A stretch of DNA of 8,039 nt from Desulfobacteraceae bacterium (lineage in GTDB: Bacteria; Desulfobacterota; Desulfobacteria; Desulfobacterales; JAABRJ01), in contig JAABRJ010000008.1 in the NCBI GenBank assembly GCA_011390985.1, forward strand, positions 1 through 8,039, in the 5' to 3' direction. Positions 5,059 through 8,039 of this stretch are shown here, one piece after another. Made by a program: the position numbers and the translations under genes. Under the pieces are notes generated by a model, which saw only the letters and a program-made list of their open reading frames with translations, searched no databases and was not told where the DNA came from. Position 1 is the stretch's first letter. The number at the start of each line of letters is the position of its first letter.

Positions 5059-6951
5059 ATGGCGCTCAATGGCCCACCTGATGCCGAAGATCCGCGGTGG
5101 GTTTTTCACTTTCAACCGCGAAGCCTGAGCCAGCGGCTGGTGCTTTTTGTGTTGTGTCCGGTGGCGGTGCTGCTGTTTTCGATGGGGCTGATCGGGTTTG
5201 TGTTCGCTCGCAACAGCATGCTAGTGCAGTGGCGGGAAGCGGCCGTCCTCAAACTCCAGCGGGCCGCTCACCATGTGGACATGCGGCTCATCGAGCCCAA
5301 GGAATGGATGGGGATCTTCACCAGCACGGTCGGCCATCCCGGCGCACCCGCCGTGCAGCAGATGATCATCGAGCGCCTGCGGGCCATGGAGGGGGTGGCC
5401 TTTGTCAACCTGATGTGGGAGCCTGCCGCAGCGGCTGAAATCCCGACGGACCGCAGGGTCGATGGCATGCACGGCCAAATGGGAGGTGAGCCGGCTCTGG
5501 GGAGGCGATCGGACCACATGCGCCATGGGGGCGCAAGCGTCGAGATCATGCCGCCGCGCTATGATGAGCTGGTGGCGGGAGAAACCGTGGCCCTGGTGTC
5601 CCCCCTGATCGACGCGGATGGCAACCGCCTCGGGCGCCTGGAGGTGGTGATGCGCTTCGACCATATCATCCAGGACGTGGTCGGGTCGGGCTGGTGGCAG
5701 AGCCTCAGGGCGTTTCTGGTGGACGATGCCGGACGGGTGCTGGCCTGCATGGTTCCCGGCGGCTACCGGGAGAGCTGCGCTACGGACGATACCCTGACCC
5801 GGGAGACGCTGGCGGCGATGCAGACCCGGGAGTCCGGAACCGTTCTGGGCAGGGGCCTGCCGCCGGCGGAGGTAAGCGGCTTCCACCGCATCCAGGAGGC
5901 ACCCTGGACCCTGATCGTGATCGCCCCGGGGGACATGGTCCTGGCGCCGATCCTGCGCTTCCGGCGCTATTATGCCGTGACCGGGGTGGCTTTCATCGGG
6001 TTTGTGCTGGTCCTGATCCGCCTGATGACGCAGGGCACCGTGGCCGCCATCAACGATGTTTCGCGGGCCGCCCAGGCGGTGGCGCGCGGCAGCCTGGGCG
6101 CGCCCCTGCTCGTGCGCGGCCGCGACGAAGTTGGCGAACTCACCCGCAGCTTCAACACCATGCTGCGCCAGCTCGAGGAGCGCATCCGCATCAAGGAAGC
6201 CCTGGGGCTCGCCCAGCAGGTCCAGCAGAACCTGCTGCCGGACCGCATCCTGACCTTCGCGAACCTGGAGGTGGCCGGCACCAGCCTTTACTGCGACGAG
6301 ACCGGCGGGGATTACTTCGATTTTCTGCAGTTTCCCGAACTGGGCAGCGATCGGCTGGGGATTGCGGTCGGGGATGTGGTGGGCCACGGGGTGGCCTCGG
6401 CGCTGCTGATGGCCACCGTGCGCGCCCTGCTGCGCAGCCGGGCGTCTCAAGCGGGCGGGCCGGCGCGGATCATCTCGGAGGTCAACCGGCTGCTGTGCAT
6501 GGACACCGCCGCGGCGGGAAATTTCATGACGCTTTTCTTCGCCCTCCTGGACCCCGCCCGCGGCGAGATCCATTGGGTGCGGGCGGGGCACGAACCGGCC
6601 CTGCTCTTCGACGCCGGGGCGGATACCTTCATGGAACTGTGCGGCGCGGGGATGGCCCTGGGGGTGGATGAAACCCAGGAATACGCCTGCTATTCCTATT
6701 CCGGCTGGAATGCCGGACACCTGCTGCTTTTCGGCACCGACGGCATCTGGGAGACCGAGAACCCGGCTGGGGAGCGCTTCGGCAAACAGCGCCTGCGGCG
6801 GCTGCTGCGCGCGCACCACCAGGATCGCCCGGGGGACATCATGCGGGCCGTAACCGATGCCTTGGCGGCGTTTCGCGGCGAAGCCATCCAGCAGGACGAC
6901 ATCACCCTGGTGGTCGTCAAGTTCCGTCCGGACGACCAACCCGGGGCTTGA
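5059..6951 (+). CDS. Membrane-bound HAMP / SpoIIE PP2C-type serine phosphatase (RsbU-like)
   Basis: This 630-aa protein is a sensor phosphatase. One membrane helix (about 27-50) is followed by an extracytoplasmic sensor region (about 51-300; its FHRIQEAPWTLIVIAP end is Cache-like), a second helix (about 304-322), a HAMP domain (about 323-378) with RDEVGELTRSFN, a coiled linker with AQQVQQNLLP, and a C-terminal SpoIIE-type PP2C domain (about 400-625). Metal-site and core motifs are present: ETGGDYFDF (Asp418, Asp421), GDVVGHGVASAL (Asp439), AGHEPALL, FGTDGIWE (Asp561) and QQDDITLVVVK (Asp613, Asp614), so the catalytic site looks complete. It should dephosphorylate phosphoserine/threonine on a partner such as an anti-anti-sigma (STAS) protein when the sensor is triggered. 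No such partner, kinase or sigma factor lies in the window. ATG 5059 follows AGAAGGAAA at good spacing. It is convergent with the next gene. Confidence 0.93.
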   Translation: MALNGPPDAEDPRWVFHFQPRSLSQRLVLFVLCPVAVLLFSMGLIGFVFARNSMLVQWREAAVLKLQRAAHHVDMRLIEPKEWMGIFTSTVGHPGAPAVQQMIIERLRAMEGVAFVNLMWEPAAAAEIPTDRRVDGMHGQMGGEPALGRRSDHMRHGGASVEIMPPRYDELVAGETVALVSPLIDADGNRLGRLEVVMRFDHIIQDVVGSGWWQSLRAFLVDDAGRVLACMVPGGYRESCATDDTLTRETLAAMQTRESGTVLGRGLPPAEVSGFHRIQEAPWTLIVIAPGDMVLAPILRFRRYYAVTGVAFIGFVLVLIRLMTQGTVAAINDVSRAAQAVARGSLGAPLLVRGRDEVGELTRSFNTMLRQLEERIRIKEALGLAQQVQQNLLPDRILTFANLEVAGTSLYCDETGGDYFDFLQFPELGSDRLGIAVGDVVGHGVASALLMATVRALLRSRASQAGGPARIISEVNRLLCMDTAAAGNFMTLFFALLDPARGEIHWVRAGHEPALLFDAGADTFMELCGAGMALGVDETQEYACYSYSGWNAGHLLLFGTDGIWETENPAGERFGKQRLRRLLRAHHQDRPGDIMRAVTDALAAFRGEAIQQDDITLVVVKFRPDDQPGA

Positions 6952-6975
6952 TGTTGCCGCGGTGCTTGCGGCCGC

Positions 6976-7245
6976 CTATTTCAGCAGGCCGTATTTTTTC
7001 AGGTTGGAGCGGACATAGCCCCGGTGCAGCACCAGGTGGACGATGACGACGATCACAAAGAGCAGTGCGCTCCACGCGTGCACCTCGCGGAACAGATGCC
7101 GTAGCGACCGCAGAAAGCCGCCGCCGGTTTCGTAACCGCGGGGCAGCACCAGCCAGTTGATCAGCCCCGTCACCCCCAGCAGTGAAAAGAGTAAAAACGA
7201 TACCACGTTGATGTACCAGAGCTTCAGGGCCCGTGATTCGACCAT
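6976..7245 (-). CDS. Small DUF4405-type membrane protein (cytochrome b-like)
   Basis: This 89-aa protein has two predicted membrane helices: WYINVVSFLLFSLLGVTGLI (10-29) and one starting at EVHAWSALLFVIVVIVHLVL (54-73). The pattern of a GVTGL turn, a loop, then a helix with H-A-W and V-H-L-V-L-H, matches DUF4405 proteins, which resemble cytochrome b membrane domains. His56 and His70 lie 14 residues apart on one helix, the spacing used for haem ligands in b-type cytochromes, but helix 1 has no histidine, so a monomer could not bind haem as the larger family members do. The C-terminus is basic (RSNLKKYGLLK). GGAGG (7255-7259) lies 9 nt before ATG 7245; the in-frame ATG 7251 is only 3 nt away from it and is the alternative start (91 aa). 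It converges on the phosphatase with a 24-bp gap. It could be a membrane anchor or redox subunit, but no partner gene is adjacent. Confidence 0.8.
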   Translation of the reverse strand: MVESRALKLWYINVVSFLLFSLLGVTGLINWLVLPRGYETGGGFLRSLRHLFREVHAWSALLFVIVVIVHLVLHRGYVRSNLKKYGLLK

Positions 7246-7251
7246 TTCCAT

Positions 7252-7495
7252 TTCCCTCCCGGGTTTGAACCGCGATAGCGAGCGCATTGGCCGCCGCTTG
7301 CCGCGGGCTTTCTTCAATTGCCCGACGTCTCCCGCAGAAGCCACCGCAATACAATGATTTGACATGGCCGCCGGGGATCGCCTGTCATCTGTCCAAATTC
7401 CTTCCGGATCGGCAACCCCGCCGGTTTGTTGCGCCCACATTTAGCCGATTCCGCCTTCGATCGTCAAAACAATTTCCAAAATTGATGGACCGGTC
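7252..7495. other. Non-coding leader region upstream of the DUF4405 gene
   Basis: I see no supportable gene here. The DUF4405 frame stays open to 7440 but lacks membrane or family features above Met 7251. A weak minus-strand promoter-like pair exists, TTGACG (7467-7462) and TAAATG (7443-7438) with 18-bp spacing; the -10 match is poor. On the plus strand TTGACA (7359-7364) has no -10 partner. The right end merges into the palindromic repeat. Confidence 0.4.
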
Positions 7496-7623
7496 AAAAG
7501 TCCAAAATCAGACGGCTTCGAAAAAAGCGCCAAGATACGGCGCGCAAATCTCGAGGAGCGAGGCGTACCTGTGGTACGCCGCAGGGACTTCGAGATGCAG
7601 CGCAACGCCGAAATTGGACTTTT
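7496..7623. repeat. Palindromic intergenic repeat element (Desulfobacterota-type)
   Basis: The element is bounded by perfect 10-bp inverted ends, AAAAGTCCAA (7496-7505) and TTGGACTTTT (7614-7623). Inside, nested pairs converge on a centre: CGGCG/CGCCG (7538-7542 with 7606-7610), ATCTCGA/TCGAGAT (7548-7554 with 7590-7596) and GGCGTACC-TGT-GGTACGCC (7562-7580). Further pairs outside it extend the symmetry: TTGATGG/CCATCAA (7482-7488 with 7630-7636) and TTTCCAAAA/TTTTGGAAA (7473-7481 with 7649-7657). The layout is that of a non-coding, non-autonomous mobile or REP-like element. From memory, very similar sequences (GTCCAAAATCAGACGGCTTC and the central GTACGCCGCAGGGA) recur between genes in Desulfosarcina-like genomes; I cannot check this here. 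No transposase is present. Confidence 0.7.
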
Positions 7624-7707
7624 ACGCCACCATCAAAATTCGGTGACCTTTTGGAAAAGGTTCTGCCTGCCGGGTGGCGTTCAACACGTTGCTCGAAACC
7701 CCAAACC

Positions 7708-7745
7708 AAAAAACCCCGAAAAAACCGCAAGGGGTTTTGTCGGGG
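7708..7745 (-). terminator. Intrinsic terminator of the SufB/SufD-type gene
   Basis: On the minus strand the arm at 7745-7733 pairs with 7726-7714 (CCCCGA...AAAACC against GGTTTT...CGGGG, with one mismatch) around a 6-nt loop. TTTTTT (7713-7708) follows directly. A GC-rich stem with a six-T tail is a textbook Rho-independent terminator. It lies about 70 nt after the stop of the minus-strand gene at the right edge and separates it from the palindromic repeat. Confidence 0.85.
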
Positions 7746-7813
7746 TTGATGGGTACATCGGCGGATGGCCGGTTTACGTTGCCGGCGTCCGCCCCGGCCA
7801 GTTGCGGTTGGGT

Positions 7814-8039
7814 CTACATGGCGTCGACGTCGGTTTCGGCGATCATGCGGTCCAGCTCCTTTTTCAGGTTTGGCGGCAGCCCCACGATTTCAAGCGTGAG
7901 AAACCCCTTGATGATCAGCGAGGTGGCGTCCTGCTCGCTAAGCCCGCGGGCCATGAGATACTCGATTTCATCACGGGCGATTTTACCCACCGCCGCCTCG
8001 TGGGACATCTCCACATCGGGGGTGCGGGCTTCCAGTTCC
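7814..8039 (-). CDS. SufB/SufD family Fe-S cluster assembly scaffold, C-terminal part
   Basis: This is the C-terminal 74 residues of a gene entering from the right edge, ending at TAG 7816-7814. The visible start LEARTPDVEMSHEAAVGKI is the conserved end of the SufB/SufD beta-helix domain. It is followed by DEIEYLMARGLSEQDATSLI and IKGFLTLEIVGLP, the helical C-terminal segment. SufB/SufD proteins form the scaffold on which SufC, an ATPase, helps to build Fe-S clusters in the cytoplasm. The His-Glu pair in SHEAAVGKI matches the SufB-type signature, while AVGKI is nearer to SufD; anaerobes often carry a single SufB/D-like protein with SufC (minimal SUF/SMS systems). Which paralogue this is cannot be settled from the fragment. 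A sufC-like ATPase gene is expected further right, upstream in the transcript. A strong terminator follows the stop. Confidence 0.92.
   Translation of the reverse strand, partial: ELEARTPDVEMSHEAAVGKIARDEIEYLMARGLSEQDATSLIIKGFLTLEIVGLPPNLKKELDRMIAETDVDAM

Noticed and set aside
5221..6939. 572-codon minus-strand frame opposite the phosphatase
   Set aside because: It is a shadow of a high-GC gene: His/Arg/Gln-rich with no domains, while the plus frame has complete phosphatase motifs.
7254..7275. GGTTCAAACCC on the minus strand, resembling a tRNA T-loop
   Set aside because: The flanking bases do not form a five-pair T stem, and no acceptor, D or anticodon arms are present.
7252..7440. N-terminal extension of the DUF4405 protein to 154 residues
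   Set aside because: The extension has no family or membrane features, and a GGAGG lies directly before the internal ATG pair at 7251/7245.
7494..7730. 78-codon minus-strand frame across the palindromic repeat
   Set aside because: It consists mostly of the repeat and the terminator. Its Arg/Ser/Phe-rich translation is what this repeat yields in any copy, and no ribosome site supports it.
1..8039. CRISPR arrays, rRNA/tRNA genes, transposases, integrases or phage genes
   Set aside because: I found no regularly spaced direct repeats, no RNA gene signatures and no mobile-element proteins on either strand.

Overview
This GC-rich window most resembles a chromosome segment from a mesophilic anaerobic Desulfobacterota (Desulfosarcina/Desulfobacteraceae-like) bacterium. 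The clues are a TAXI-type TRAP transporter operon, a SufB/SufD-type Fe-S scaffold with a SufB-like His-Glu signature, a small CxxC protein of a style I associate with these deltaproteobacteria, and a palindromic intergenic repeat that I remember from this group. The assignment comes from recall of family features, not from a search.

Layout, left to right. Positions 1-315 hold no gene I can support; they contain GC-rich hairpins and a weak promoter candidate. Positions 316-3964 (+) form one transport operon: a periplasmic TAXI substrate receptor, a 170-nt gap with a strong hairpin, a DUF1850 protein with a possible lipobox, and a fused 4TM/12TM TRAP permease whose GTG start overlaps the DUF1850 stop (GTGA). 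The operon ends at an apparently bidirectional terminator (3990-4033). On the minus strand, 4104-4235 encodes a 43-residue single-pass membrane peptide with its own consensus-like promoter and Shine-Dalgarno. Its promoter region abuts the broken 5' end of a universal stress protein remnant (about 4310-4537, +), which is followed by a terminator. A small four-cysteine protein follows (4674-4928, +), then a 130-nt gap with a long imperfect inverted repeat, then a membrane-bound HAMP/SpoIIE PP2C-type phosphatase (5059-6951, +). Convergent to it, only 24 bp away, is a DUF4405-type two-helix membrane protein (6976-7245, -). The 560-nt stretch 7252-7813 is non-coding: it holds a palindromic repeat of 130-185 bp and a strong minus-strand terminator belonging to the SufB/SufD-type gene, which runs off the right edge (7814-8039, -).

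How the genes work together: the first three genes make a secondary, ion-driven high-affinity uptake system of unknown substrate. The receptor binds the ligand in the periplasm, the fused permease moves it, and DUF1850 is a constant companion of unknown role. The phosphatase is probably the output half of a partner-switching or other phospho-regulatory pathway, but no anti-sigma factor, STAS protein or kinase partner is present here. The remaining small genes appear to be independent units. I see no phage, CRISPR array, transposase or toxin-antitoxin module. The less explained elements are the 43-aa membrane peptide, the palindromic repeat and the two structured intergenic regions.
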